64,000 nt of DNA from a virus. Location of the stretch: IMG/VR virus record IMGVR_UViG_3300008113_004623, positions 36,503-100,502 of that record; one strand, written 5' to 3'. The notes under the pieces were generated by a model. The model worked only from the letters and a program-made list of their open reading frames with translations, was not told the DNA's origin and did not search any database. Position numbers and translations under genes: made by a program. This document shows, piece after piece, positions 49,647 to 57,120 of the stretch; the first letter of the stretch is position 1; each line of letters begins with the position of its first letter.

Positions 49647-50326
49647 TGGATTGTTTCTCCGTTATTTCTTTTTAGTATCTCGTTGACTTCTTCAAAGTGG
49701 CGACAGTCCCACGTACCACCTTTGTATACAGCTGATACAGGATGCGGTGCTAGTAGAACGTAATGTGCACTATGATTTACAAATTGTCTGTATTGTTGAG
49801 CATCTTTACCCCAGAAACAAAAGATAACTCCTGATGAATAATCTGAGATAGCTTTAATTACTGCTTCTGTAAATGGAGCCCATTGTTTTAGGTGTGAACC
49901 TGCCCTAGTATGCTCTACTGTAAGAGCCGCGTTAAGTAAGAATACACCTTGTTGTGCCCAACTAGTAAAATCTAGAGTTTCTGGGCAATCTAAATCGTTT
50001 TTGTACAAACCGTCCTTGAGGTTTTTATAAATCATTCTAAGAGACGGAGGTACAAATTCTTTGTATCTAGGTGCAAATGCTAGCCCACAAGCTACTGGTT
50101 GTCCATTGTAGAGGGTTGGATACGGGTCCATACCAATAATGACGCAGCGTATCTTCCCAAATGGAGTTTCATTAAATGCTCTAAATACTTCGTTGCTGTG
50201 TGGAAATACAGCAGTAACAGATCTTCTCTGTTTAATAAAAGCAGAGAGTTGTTTGAAATAATCTGATTCTACGATGTGCTTGAGTTTACTATACCAATCA
50301 TCTGGTATGTTTAATAGTTTTTCCAT
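49631..50326 (-). CDS. ung: Uracil-DNA glycosylase
   Basis: This protein has 231 residues. The water-activating loop is GMDPY (65-69, D67), with the following CGLAFA block, then FLLNAALTV, FWGKDAQ, and LLAPHPVSA near residue 200 (the HPSP/Leu-loop site). These are the standard family-1 Ung motifs. The enzyme removes uracil from DNA. It is carried by crAss-like phages and fits with the dCMP deaminase and ThyX genes that produce and consume dUMP. The first motif has Met where the family usually has Gln. Confidence 0.9.
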   Translation of the reverse strand: MEKLLNIPDDWYSKLKHIVESDYFKQLSAFIKQRRSVTAVFPHSNEVFRAFNETPFGKIRCVIIGMDPYPTLYNGQPVACGLAFAPRYKEFVPPSLRMIYKNLKDGLYKNDLDCPETLDFTSWAQQGVFLLNAALTVEHTRAGSHLKQWAPFTEAVIKAISDYSSGVIFCFWGKDAQQYRQFVNHSAHYVLLAPHPVSAVYKGGTWDCRHFEEVNEILKRNNGETIQWLSS

Positions 50327-50910
50327 TATCTAAGTTGTTCTTCCCATTTAATTAGTTGAATAAATCTAGTGTTCCTACCCATTGTACTCCGCTTGTGTGT
50401 GCGTACAAATGCTTCAGGTACTCTTTTTTGTAGTTCTTCTATGCTTTCTTCAAACAATCTCTTATATCTACCAGGAACACCTAATAAGTGAATATGAGAT
50501 TCTGCTGCATGAATTACTGTTGAGTGGTCCCGCATAAACATTCTTCCTACCTGAACAGTCGAGTAGTCAAAGCAAACATAAAATAAAGCCATAGCTTGTT
50601 TTCTACAATCTGCTACCTCACGTTTTCTAGATATACTCAACACATCATTTAATTCTACTTTGTGTATTCTAACTAATACACTCATAATAAGTAATTCTTC
50701 TGGAGACCAACTATGTAGGATTAATGGTTGTTTTTGTCTTATAACTTTAGTTGTTTTTTCTGTAGGTAAAGTTCTTGTTAGAGATCTTGGCTCTAGTTTA
50801 TTGTCTTTGATGTATTTTTTGTACATCTTTTCTATAACTAAAGGTTCTTTCTTTAAGTTAGGATTTACTAACAAAAATGCTTTAATCACAAATTCTTTAA
50901 TTGTTTGCAT
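50326..50910 (-). CDS. DnaA domain IV-like DNA-binding protein
   Basis: This protein has 194 residues. Residues about 70-145 resemble DnaA domain IV, with VGRMFMRDHSTVIHA (122-135) carrying the R-D-H-S-T-V DNA-recognition signature. No AAA+ ATPase domain is present. It could recognise an origin or promoter of the phage. It overlaps the primase gene by 25 bases at its start and abuts the Ung gene (shared base), so it belongs to the primase operon. Confidence 0.75.
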   Translation of the reverse strand: MQTIKEFVIKAFLLVNPNLKKEPLVIEKMYKKYIKDNKLEPRSLTRTLPTEKTTKVIRQKQPLILHSWSPEELLIMSVLVRIHKVELNDVLSISRKREVADCRKQAMALFYVCFDYSTVQVGRMFMRDHSTVIHAAESHIHLLGVPGRYKRLFEESIEELQKRVPEAFVRTHKRSTMGRNTRFIQLIKWEEQLR

Positions 50911-51869
50911 AATTCTAATACTTTTTCTGGACCGTGATCTCTGTAAATGTCGCTAGGGTCTTTACCATAGGCACCGTCATACTGGAAGAATGGGATGTTA
51001 TATTTCTCGCTCATTTTCCTCGCACCTGTGATGCCTGCCTGGTCAGGGTCAAACCATAGCACTAATTGATCGAACCTGTTTTTAAGTAATTCGTAGGCAT
51101 TTTCGGAAATAGGAGTGGTCTCACCCCTAACCGCTACTGCATTATAACCTAAGCCGTGTAAAGTCATCACGTCTTTTAAGCCTTTGGTAATAATAAGCAA
51201 CTGTCCTCTATGCGGAAGTTGTGTGTAGCCTTCCAAAATACCTCCGAAGAAGTTAGTTCTAAACTTTAATTGTTTTTTACGAACTAAGGGACGATATAAT
51301 TTGAATTTATCTTTCTCTTTATATCTGTAACAGGGATCGTCGTTGTTGTTGACGTACCATAAATCGTCATTAATCCAAGCTTTATCTACACGTCTTACGT
51401 CATAGAATCTAAGGATGCTTGGACTAACTCCAAACTGCTTCCAGTAAGCTAAATCTTCTGCTGTAAATCTAGTTAACTTAACTTTGATTGTAGCAGGAAT
51501 CATTTCTGGAATAACAGTCTCTTTGGTTTCGGCTTTAAGGCGTGCTTTGTCTGATAGATTTAAGTTGGTAAGCTGAAAGTCTGACTCTATTTTATATAAA
51601 ACGTCTGGATACTTATAGCCCGTAACCAACATAGCTACATCTATACAGGTATAATACACCTGTTCGGTTGCATAATCTACAAAATATAGATTACCCGAAG
51701 GAAGCCACTTAAAGAAACAACCAGGATTTGAATCGGCTCGCAATGGATTAACGTACCGTCTACCCATAACTATGGGAACGTTTAAATAATATTCCATTAT
51801 CCTTTCTTGTCCAATAATCTTATAGATGTCCTGGACAGTGGGCCTCGTTTCTATTTGATTTAAATCCAT
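50886..51869 (-). CDS. DnaG-type TOPRIM primase
   Basis: This protein has 327 residues. The TOPRIM core has LIITKGLKDVMTLHGLGYNAVAV (motif I with Lys at the usual Glu position, as in many phage primases) and VLWFDPDQAG (DPD, motif II). The N-terminus (NPLRADSNPGCFFKW) looks like a degenerate zinc-binding region with few Cys. It would make RNA primers for the phage replisome with the nearby SF4 helicase, SSB-like and family A polymerase genes. A terminator lies just upstream of its start. Confidence 0.8.
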   Translation of the reverse strand: MDLNQIETRPTVQDIYKIIGQERIMEYYLNVPIVMGRRYVNPLRADSNPGCFFKWLPSGNLYFVDYATEQVYYTCIDVAMLVTGYKYPDVLYKIESDFQLTNLNLSDKARLKAETKETVIPEMIPATIKVKLTRFTAEDLAYWKQFGVSPSILRFYDVRRVDKAWINDDLWYVNNNDDPCYRYKEKDKFKLYRPLVRKKQLKFRTNFFGGILEGYTQLPHRGQLLIITKGLKDVMTLHGLGYNAVAVRGETTPISENAYELLKNRFDQLVLWFDPDQAGITGARKMSEKYNIPFFQYDGAYGKDPSDIYRDHGPEKVLELCKQLKNL

Positions 51870-51879
51870 TTCTTATAAA

Positions 51880-51912
51880 ATAAAAAAGGGGGACTGCATA
51901 ACAATCCCCCTT
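51880..51912 (-). terminator. Terminator hairpin before the primase gene
   Basis: AAGGGGGA (51886-51893) pairs with TCCCCCTT (51905-51912), and the minus-strand exit is a run of seven T. It ends the SSB-like transcript only 16 bases upstream of the primase ATG (51869), leaving no room for a promoter. Confidence 0.85.
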
Positions 51913-51927
51913 ATCAACAACAATAAA

Positions 51928-52752
51928 CTAGAAATCCAAGAATGGATTAGGAGTTTCAGTTTGTGCAGTCACAGGACTATCTCCAAACATGTTTGCTACT
52001 CCACTCTCTACTTCGTTAGAACTAGGAGCAGACTCCATGTTATATTCTTTTAGGTCAAAGTTACCTTGATAGTCACCTTTATAACCGTACTCGCCAGTTA
52101 CACGAGAAGTTACATAGTCGGTAATTCTGCCGTTTACATTCAAGAAGATGCCTGTAAATACGTCCTGATACTTGCCTTCTTTAATACCCAACAACACCTT
52201 AACACCTTGGTCAAGTTTGTTGAAGTGGTCAAAGAACGCTTGTAATTCAGAACCATTACCTTGAGCAATAGCATTCCAGCTATCAAGTACGAATGGTTTA
52301 GTTTTAGGACTTGCGTTAGCGTAAGCTTTCATCAAGTTATAGATGTTCTCTTCACCTTCCTTTGCTTCACGGATACTCTTCATATCAAGTCTACGAGATT
52401 CATCCCAGGTGCCCATTAATTCACTGGCGTTAGCTAGGTTAGAAGCCCACATAGTCTTGGTAAAGTTATCTATGTATTGTTTTTTGTCGGTTTTAGATAC
52501 ACGAACATCGTTAGATGCCCACATAGCAAACTTACCACGAAACTCTATCTTAGACATAGGATGACTAACAAACCAAAAATCTAAACGAGAGCCTTTCTCT
52601 GCCTCATAGTTTGGTTCTTTAACATCCTCTGTGTTTAAAATTTCACGTAATTTTTTAACGTCTGGGTTAACAGCAATAATTTGGATTGGTGCAAATCCAG
52701 TTACTAGTTTACGACTGGAAGGTTCTCTGGTTTCTAATTCGTTTAAATTCAT
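51928..52752 (-). CDS. Single-stranded DNA-binding protein (SSB-like)
   Basis: This protein has 274 residues. The C-terminal tail ends in NPFLDF, the acidic-aromatic tip typical of SSB proteins, which recruits replication partners. The body is OB-fold-sized and its C-terminal third (QGNFDLKEYNMESAPSSNEVESG) is disordered and acidic. It is co-directional with the Sak4-like ATPase and helicase, a usual replisome cluster. Sequence similarity to a named family is weak, so the call rests on the tail, size and position. Confidence 0.65.
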   Translation of the reverse strand: MNLNELETREPSSRKLVTGFAPIQIIAVNPDVKKLREILNTEDVKEPNYEAEKGSRLDFWFVSHPMSKIEFRGKFAMWASNDVRVSKTDKKQYIDNFTKTMWASNLANASELMGTWDESRRLDMKSIREAKEGEENIYNLMKAYANASPKTKPFVLDSWNAIAQGNGSELQAFFDHFNKLDQGVKVLLGIKEGKYQDVFTGIFLNVNGRITDYVTSRVTGEYGYKGDYQGNFDLKEYNMESAPSSNEVESGVANMFGDSPVTAQTETPNPFLDF

Positions 52753-52756
52753 AATT

Positions 52757-53509
52757 TTAATTTGTTTCGGGTTGAGTTAATGTTTCTTTTACTTTTTTAG
52801 TTGGGATAGTTGCTACGGGAGCAGGAGTTGCGGTTTCGTCATTGTAATATTGATCTACCATATTACAAACTAATTGAAGATCGTTAGGAATAAGAACTTC
52901 AGGGAACATGTCCATAGGACTCTTCGCTGGATAATTACGGAAACGATTGGTTACAAAGTGATAGGTTGGAATACCATTCTTGTCCTCGTCAATGTGAGTG
53001 TACAAAGCAATAGTAAATAAACCTTCCAATACAATTTGGTTGTCCAATGCTTTACCGATAGTCTTAATCTTTTGACCTACGATTTTACCTTCGTCTTCTA
53101 TGTTCTCAGAGTGAGTAATATAAAATACTTTAAGGTCGTTACGTAATCTACGCGCAGTAGTTAACATGTTAGTTACTTGCTGTGCGAGGTTTGTGAATTT
53201 TGCAAAGCCAACCTCGTTAGCTTTACGCATCATTAAGAATGACATAGAATAGATAGCATCATCCATAATTACATTCTTGATGTGCGGAGCCTTCTCACTG
53301 ATAGTGTTTAGGAGTCCTGTAATTTGTGTGATGTCATCTACTTCCATGTAGTTTTTAGACTCTAGATTGTAGAGTTTCTCTGCTCCCCTGAATGGGAGTT
53401 CTTTGCGTGCGACGTTAATAATAAACGTCTCTTTCGGATTCAATGATTTGATGGAGGTTGATTTCCCTGTACCACTTGGGCCGACGATTGCGATTAATTT
53501 GCTTGACAT
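52757..53509 (-). CDS. Sak4-like RecA-fold ATPase (AAA_24)
   Basis: This protein has 250 residues. The Walker A motif GPSGTGKS is at residues 10-17, IKNVIMDDAIYS supplies a Walker B (DD) and VFYITHSENI the sensor strand, as in the AAA_24/Sak4 family of phage single-strand annealing ATPases. Its function is probably recombination or replication-fork repair with the neighbouring SSB-like protein. The C-terminal tail is flexible and Thr/Pro-rich. Confidence 0.8.
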   Translation of the reverse strand: MSSKLIAIVGPSGTGKSTSIKSLNPKETFIINVARKELPFRGAEKLYNLESKNYMEVDDITQITGLLNTISEKAPHIKNVIMDDAIYSMSFLMMRKANEVGFAKFTNLAQQVTNMLTTARRLRNDLKVFYITHSENIEDEGKIVGQKIKTIGKALDNQIVLEGLFTIALYTHIDEDKNGIPTYHFVTNRFRNYPAKSPMDMFPEVLIPNDLQLVCNMVDQYYNDETATPAPVATIPTKKVKETLTQPETN

Positions 53510-53511
53510 GA

Positions 53512-53790
53512 TTATTGATTATTTTTTTTGTAATTCCATCCGTAAAAGATTACGAAGTCTGTGGCCATATTATTGATATCCCTACGGAGTAGCCCTTCCT
53601 TTACTAAATCTTCAATTACATCTGGATTATTTTCCATAAATTCTATAAGCCAATTCTTATAGTTTAATTCTTCTTCTACGGTCCAAGTATGTTTCTCAAA
53701 CCAATTTTTGTCGTCAAAGTTTATTTCTTCTAAACTTGAGCCGACTCTTTTTGCCAATTCTTCAAATACTGTCTTTAAGTTGTCTGTCAT
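53512..53790 (-). CDS. Small acidic protein, unknown
   Basis: This protein has 92 residues, Trp- and Glu-rich, with W-F-E-K and W-x-V-E-E-E-L-N-Y and a terminal F-Y-G-W-N-Y-K-K. The pattern is like a small family in crAss-like and other phages ending near GW-x-x-K. It is translated with the DnaB-like helicase (ATGA overlap). Possibly a helicase or SSB accessory; unproven. Confidence 0.6.
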   Translation of the reverse strand: MTDNLKTVFEELAKRVGSSLEEINFDDKNWFEKHTWTVEEELNYKNWLIEFMENNPDVIEDLVKEGLLRRDINNMATDFVIFYGWNYKKNNQ

Positions 53791-54893
53791 AATTTTGAAT
53801 AATGCTCGTAATATCCTTTTGTAGGATTGTTCATTTCTTCGGGTCTGGGCAATTCTAAATACTCTCCGTTTGCACCATTAAAATATAATCCTACACAAGA
53901 GTTCTCTAAGCCAAAGTGTCGGTCCTTTAAAAACATTAGGGAACGATACTTCTGTCCAAGAATAGATATATCATAACCATTGTGTGCTGGTATGTTATAT
54001 CGAGAGGGATTAAACAAGCCTAATACTACCTCGTAATCTTGCTGTACACCTTTGTTTAAATGCAATTCTTCCAGGGAAGGTTCTAGCATTTCTTCTATCA
54101 ACGCACCTCTGTTAGTGTACTGTGCTCTTTCTGAAGAAGGCGTTTGCTGGTGAACAATGATGTTCGCCATTTTAAATCTTTTTGAAAATAAATCTAAGAC
54201 AATATCTTTTACCATATAGTCAATAGTCTGATACGGAGTAAGGCGCATCTTTGTATCTGCTGCTGTCTCACTTGATAATAGACTGATGTGATCTAAAATA
54301 TAAAAGACCCAATTATCATCTGATTTATAGTGATAAGCTACTGGAACTTGTCTTCCGTTAACTTCTTTGTACTCGTAAGTGCCTATCTCTGGGTTATCAA
54401 AATATGCTCTTACGTGTTTTTGAATACCTGTGGGGTTTCTGATGTAGTCGATAACTTCTACAAAGTCTTGAAGCTGACGAATAAACTTTTCTGCATTCCG
54501 TATCTTCTCCATTAAATCATCGTTTACTGTAAAATTACCGATTGATTTAAGTTGAGATACACTAATTGTTATCTTATATTTCTCATAGAGATACATAGAG
54601 ATAAACGACATCCAGAAATCTGTTTCGCTTTCTTCTAGTGCAAAGTAGAATACTTTAGGTTTAATGTTAGTGCCAAAGGTTCTCTTGAAAATATTTAAGA
54701 TTGTAAAGTATTTTACAAACTTGGTCTTACCTACACCTGAACCTGCTGTAATAGCTGTTATAGAACCACGAGTAAAACCACCGTAGTTTTGTCCTAATCT
54801 ATCAAAAGGAGGCAATATGGAGGTAATCCCGCCAAGTTCCTTGATAGACTTGTTACGCTCAATTTGACTGAGTACATCGTTAAAGCCTAACAT
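53787..54893 (-). CDS. DnaB-like SF4 replicative helicase
   Basis: This protein has 368 residues. Walker A is GSGVGKT (51-57) in a RecA-like fold, followed by YILDHISLL (Walker B region) and a MANIIVHQQTP segment as in SF4 helicases. The N-terminal domain of classic DnaB is short or absent, as in several phage helicases. It unwinds DNA at the fork with the TOPRIM primase. It shares a TAATG with the upstream gene, so a helicase/partner pair is translationally coupled. Confidence 0.85.
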   Translation of the reverse strand: MLGFNDVLSQIERNKSIKELGGITSILPPFDRLGQNYGGFTRGSITAITAGSGVGKTKFVKYFTILNIFKRTFGTNIKPKVFYFALEESETDFWMSFISMYLYEKYKITISVSQLKSIGNFTVNDDLMEKIRNAEKFIRQLQDFVEVIDYIRNPTGIQKHVRAYFDNPEIGTYEYKEVNGRQVPVAYHYKSDDNWVFYILDHISLLSSETAADTKMRLTPYQTIDYMVKDIVLDLFSKRFKMANIIVHQQTPSSERAQYTNRGALIEEMLEPSLEELHLNKGVQQDYEVVLGLFNPSRYNIPAHNGYDISILGQKYRSLMFLKDRHFGLENSCVGLYFNGANGEYLELPRPEEMNNPTKGYYEHYSKL

Positions 54894-55459
54894 TAGATAA
54901 TACTTCTTGAGTTGTAGTTACCTTTACTGCCAGTGTTTCTATACTCTTCACACCAGCTAGCCAAATCGCTTTGTTGTACTCCGTCAATTACCTTAGAAAT
55001 AAAGTAACCACTGTTTCTAATGAACTTGATAGAGCCTGAGCGTTTCAGACTATCAATGTACATATCAGTTGCGGCTAAAATCTCATCTTTAGTGTAGTCA
55101 TAAGTTTGAAGAAACTTGTGCATCTTCTCTAGTGTAGTTTTCTTATCAGTAACTTTACCAGAGAAACCTAAGTTTTGTCTGTTGAACTTTTGTGCAAACT
55201 CTTCTAACCAAGGAATATCCTCTAATACTTTAGGAGCTTTGGTTTTGGGAAGTGTTACACTGGTTTGTTTGTCTTCGTTGACTGTAAGCGCACCTACAAT
55301 CTGAGTTTCTTCTTCTCCTAAATAACTACCTGCATTAGGATGCCAAGAGAATTTAGAATTGGACTCTATCAACAGTCCAATCTCTTTCCATTTTGCTATC
55401 AATCCCTCCTTCTCGCACAGGGCCCATAGCACATCGTAAAACGTTCGTTTCGTTTTCAT
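54893..55459 (-). CDS. Helicase-adjacent replication protein, unknown family
   Basis: This protein has 188 residues. After a charged N-terminus, the region FLQTYDYTKDEILAATDMYI and KFIRNSGYFISKVIDGVQQS resembles a recurrent crAss-like family (helical, with a conserved S-x-L-A-x-W-C near the end). Its position directly before the DnaB-like helicase, overlapped as TAATG, suggests a loader or accessory function, but this is inference. I do not recognise a DnaC AAA+ motif. Confidence 0.6.
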   Translation of the reverse strand: MKTKRTFYDVLWALCEKEGLIAKWKEIGLLIESNSKFSWHPNAGSYLGEEETQIVGALTVNEDKQTSVTLPKTKAPKVLEDIPWLEEFAQKFNRQNLGFSGKVTDKKTTLEKMHKFLQTYDYTKDEILAATDMYIDSLKRSGSIKFIRNSGYFISKVIDGVQQSDLASWCEEYRNTGSKGNYNSRSII

Positions 55460-55661
55460 TAATTTCTTCGTTAAGTTCTTGTTTACCTTGTTGTTCCGCT
55501 GTAATGTTTTGGATATTTTCTGATACAGGGGTTACGAATTTAGCAAAATGTTCTCTTGTTTCCAACTCTTCAATTAACAATTTTTCTTCATAGGCTCTCT
55601 TCATTAAAAAGTAATCAGGATGTGTGTTAAGTGACTCGCCATAATGTTCATATTCTGTCAT
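55353..55661 (-). CDS. Small protein overlapping the helicase-adjacent gene, unknown
   Basis: This protein has 102 residues from the ATG at 55661 (starting MTEYEHYG); a start at 55733 would overlap the previous gene. It ends 107 bases inside the next gene in another frame, so its last third is constrained by the other reading frame, which is unusual. The first two thirds are helical and Glu-rich. It is probably expressed, but its C-terminal boundary is less certain. Confidence 0.5.
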   Translation of the reverse strand: MTEYEHYGESLNTHPDYFLMKRAYEEKLLIEELETREHFAKFVTPVSENIQNITAEQQGKQELNEEINENETNVLRCAMGPVREGGIDSKMERDWTVDRVQF

Positions 55662-55670
55662 AATAATAAG

Positions 55671-55700
55671 TTTAATAGAAAGGGAGCATTGCTGCTCCCT
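55671..55700 (-). terminator. Terminator-like hairpin
   Basis: AGGGAGCA (55681-55688) pairs with TGCTCCCT (55693-55700), four-base loop. The minus-strand exit is only moderately T-rich. It ends the aminopeptidase gene and sits 19 bases upstream of the 55661 start. Confidence 0.65.
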
Positions 55701-55701
55701 A

Positions 55702-57081
55702 TTAAATGTAGCCGTACATCTCAGCCCACTCATCTAATGATTGGAAACTGTCGTCAGGTAAAGTATAGATATCTTCTGCGGTAAATTCTAGATGATAACC
55801 ACTTCCACAAGTTTGACACTCCACTACATTAAAAGGAATGTTATACAGGTAATCTTTTACACAGCAAGCATTCATTCCTTTGTGGGGTTTTTCGTTAATT
55901 AATGCGTGTCTAATTTCGTAGTCTTCTAAGTAAAGTTCTTTTTTAGTTTTGGTGTTATAACTTATACTAGTATAAGCTACATAAGCAGATACAGGAGTTT
56001 TACCTGATTTAACTTTAGCTAAAGTAAGATCTCTTTCTGTTACGTCAAATTGCCACGTTATCTCTTCTACACTAGGGAAGTCAGTAAGAACATGGTTTAG
56101 GTCAGTGTACTGTTTTGCTGTTTTACTAATTCCAGTTCCTACTTCATCTACGTCATAAAAAGAATCGCTGAATCTAGTTTGGTCAAGTCTATCTTCAAAA
56201 GCAGAAACCCACGGTTTTGCATAAATTGATTTCTGCTCAACAAACCGAACATAAGGAAACTCTAACTGAAGTTTGTTCTCGAGTAAATAAGATTGAATCT
56301 CATAAACCATAGACATTGCATTAATCATAGAAGGGATGTGAATAACTTCCTCGTCCGTGTGTTCGTTGAAATAACCGCATGCTGTGTTATGAGAAGCAAC
56401 TTGTAATCCAGCTCTACGTAACGCACCTACGTCAGTACAACTACCATTGGCTGGAGTATAGTCATACTTATTCAAGAATGTTTGAATTACATCTACATAA
56501 TGGGTTGGAAATACTTCAACTCCGTTAGTGTGAACAATAAAGTCATTCTGGAAAGAGCGTCTGTCAAGCTGACTTACTAGCAGAGAGTCTTTAAAGAAAG
56601 TCATATCGCAACTACTAGAGCCGATACAACCTCTTTCCTCACCATAAAATAACGCTACTTTACATACAGGAAGACGCTTCAACATCTCAATAGCAAAATA
56701 GATACCGACAGAATCATCTGCACCTATACCACACTGAGTACCTGTAGTAATGTCAAAACCGTATAACCAATCTCCTGCTCTTTGAATAGTAAGTCCTGGA
56801 TGATAGTCTTGAGCAGTGTCATAGTGAGCTACAATAGTAGGATACAAGTCTGAAGTGCCTTTAACAAAATAAAGATTTCCCACCGCATCTTTAGTAGCTT
56901 TTACCCCTGTCAGATTAAAGATAAGCTCAGTCAAAAAATGTGCTTTTTCTTTATTTAGAGCTTCGTTATAGGTAGGGGATTGTTTATACATGATAGAGTT
57001 TAGCGTAGCAAAGTCAACGTGAAAGTCTTCGATGACAGTTCTACCTAGAACTTTATCATAAGATTGATTTAATGAATACAT
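55702..57081 (-). CDS. M20/M28/M42-type zinc aminopeptidase
   Basis: This protein has 459 residues. All ligands of the di-zinc peptidase site can be read: H86 (TIVAHYDTA), D122 (GADDSVG), the E148-E149 pair (YGEERG), D173 (LDRRS), and H241 (NEHTDEE). The order and spacing fit M20/M28/M42 peptidases such as tripeptide aminopeptidase. A C-terminal extension with CC ... CQTCGSGYHLEF (about residues 414-440) may bind another zinc. This enzyme would trim peptides. I know of no equivalent phage role, so it may act on host proteins, on the tmRNA-tagged peptides or on phage polyprotein products. Confidence 0.8.
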   Translation of the reverse strand: MYSLNQSYDKVLGRTVIEDFHVDFATLNSIMYKQSPTYNEALNKEKAHFLTELIFNLTGVKATKDAVGNLYFVKGTSDLYPTIVAHYDTAQDYHPGLTIQRAGDWLYGFDITTGTQCGIGADDSVGIYFAIEMLKRLPVCKVALFYGEERGCIGSSSCDMTFFKDSLLVSQLDRRSFQNDFIVHTNGVEVFPTHYVDVIQTFLNKYDYTPANGSCTDVGALRRAGLQVASHNTACGYFNEHTDEEVIHIPSMINAMSMVYEIQSYLLENKLQLEFPYVRFVEQKSIYAKPWVSAFEDRLDQTRFSDSFYDVDEVGTGISKTAKQYTDLNHVLTDFPSVEEITWQFDVTERDLTLAKVKSGKTPVSAYVAYTSISYNTKTKKELYLEDYEIRHALINEKPHKGMNACCVKDYLYNIPFNVVECQTCGSGYHLEFTAEDIYTLPDDSFQSLDEWAEMYGYI

Positions 57082-57120
57082 GTTTTTAATTTTGATTTTT
57101 TTAATTTTTTCGTTTTACGA

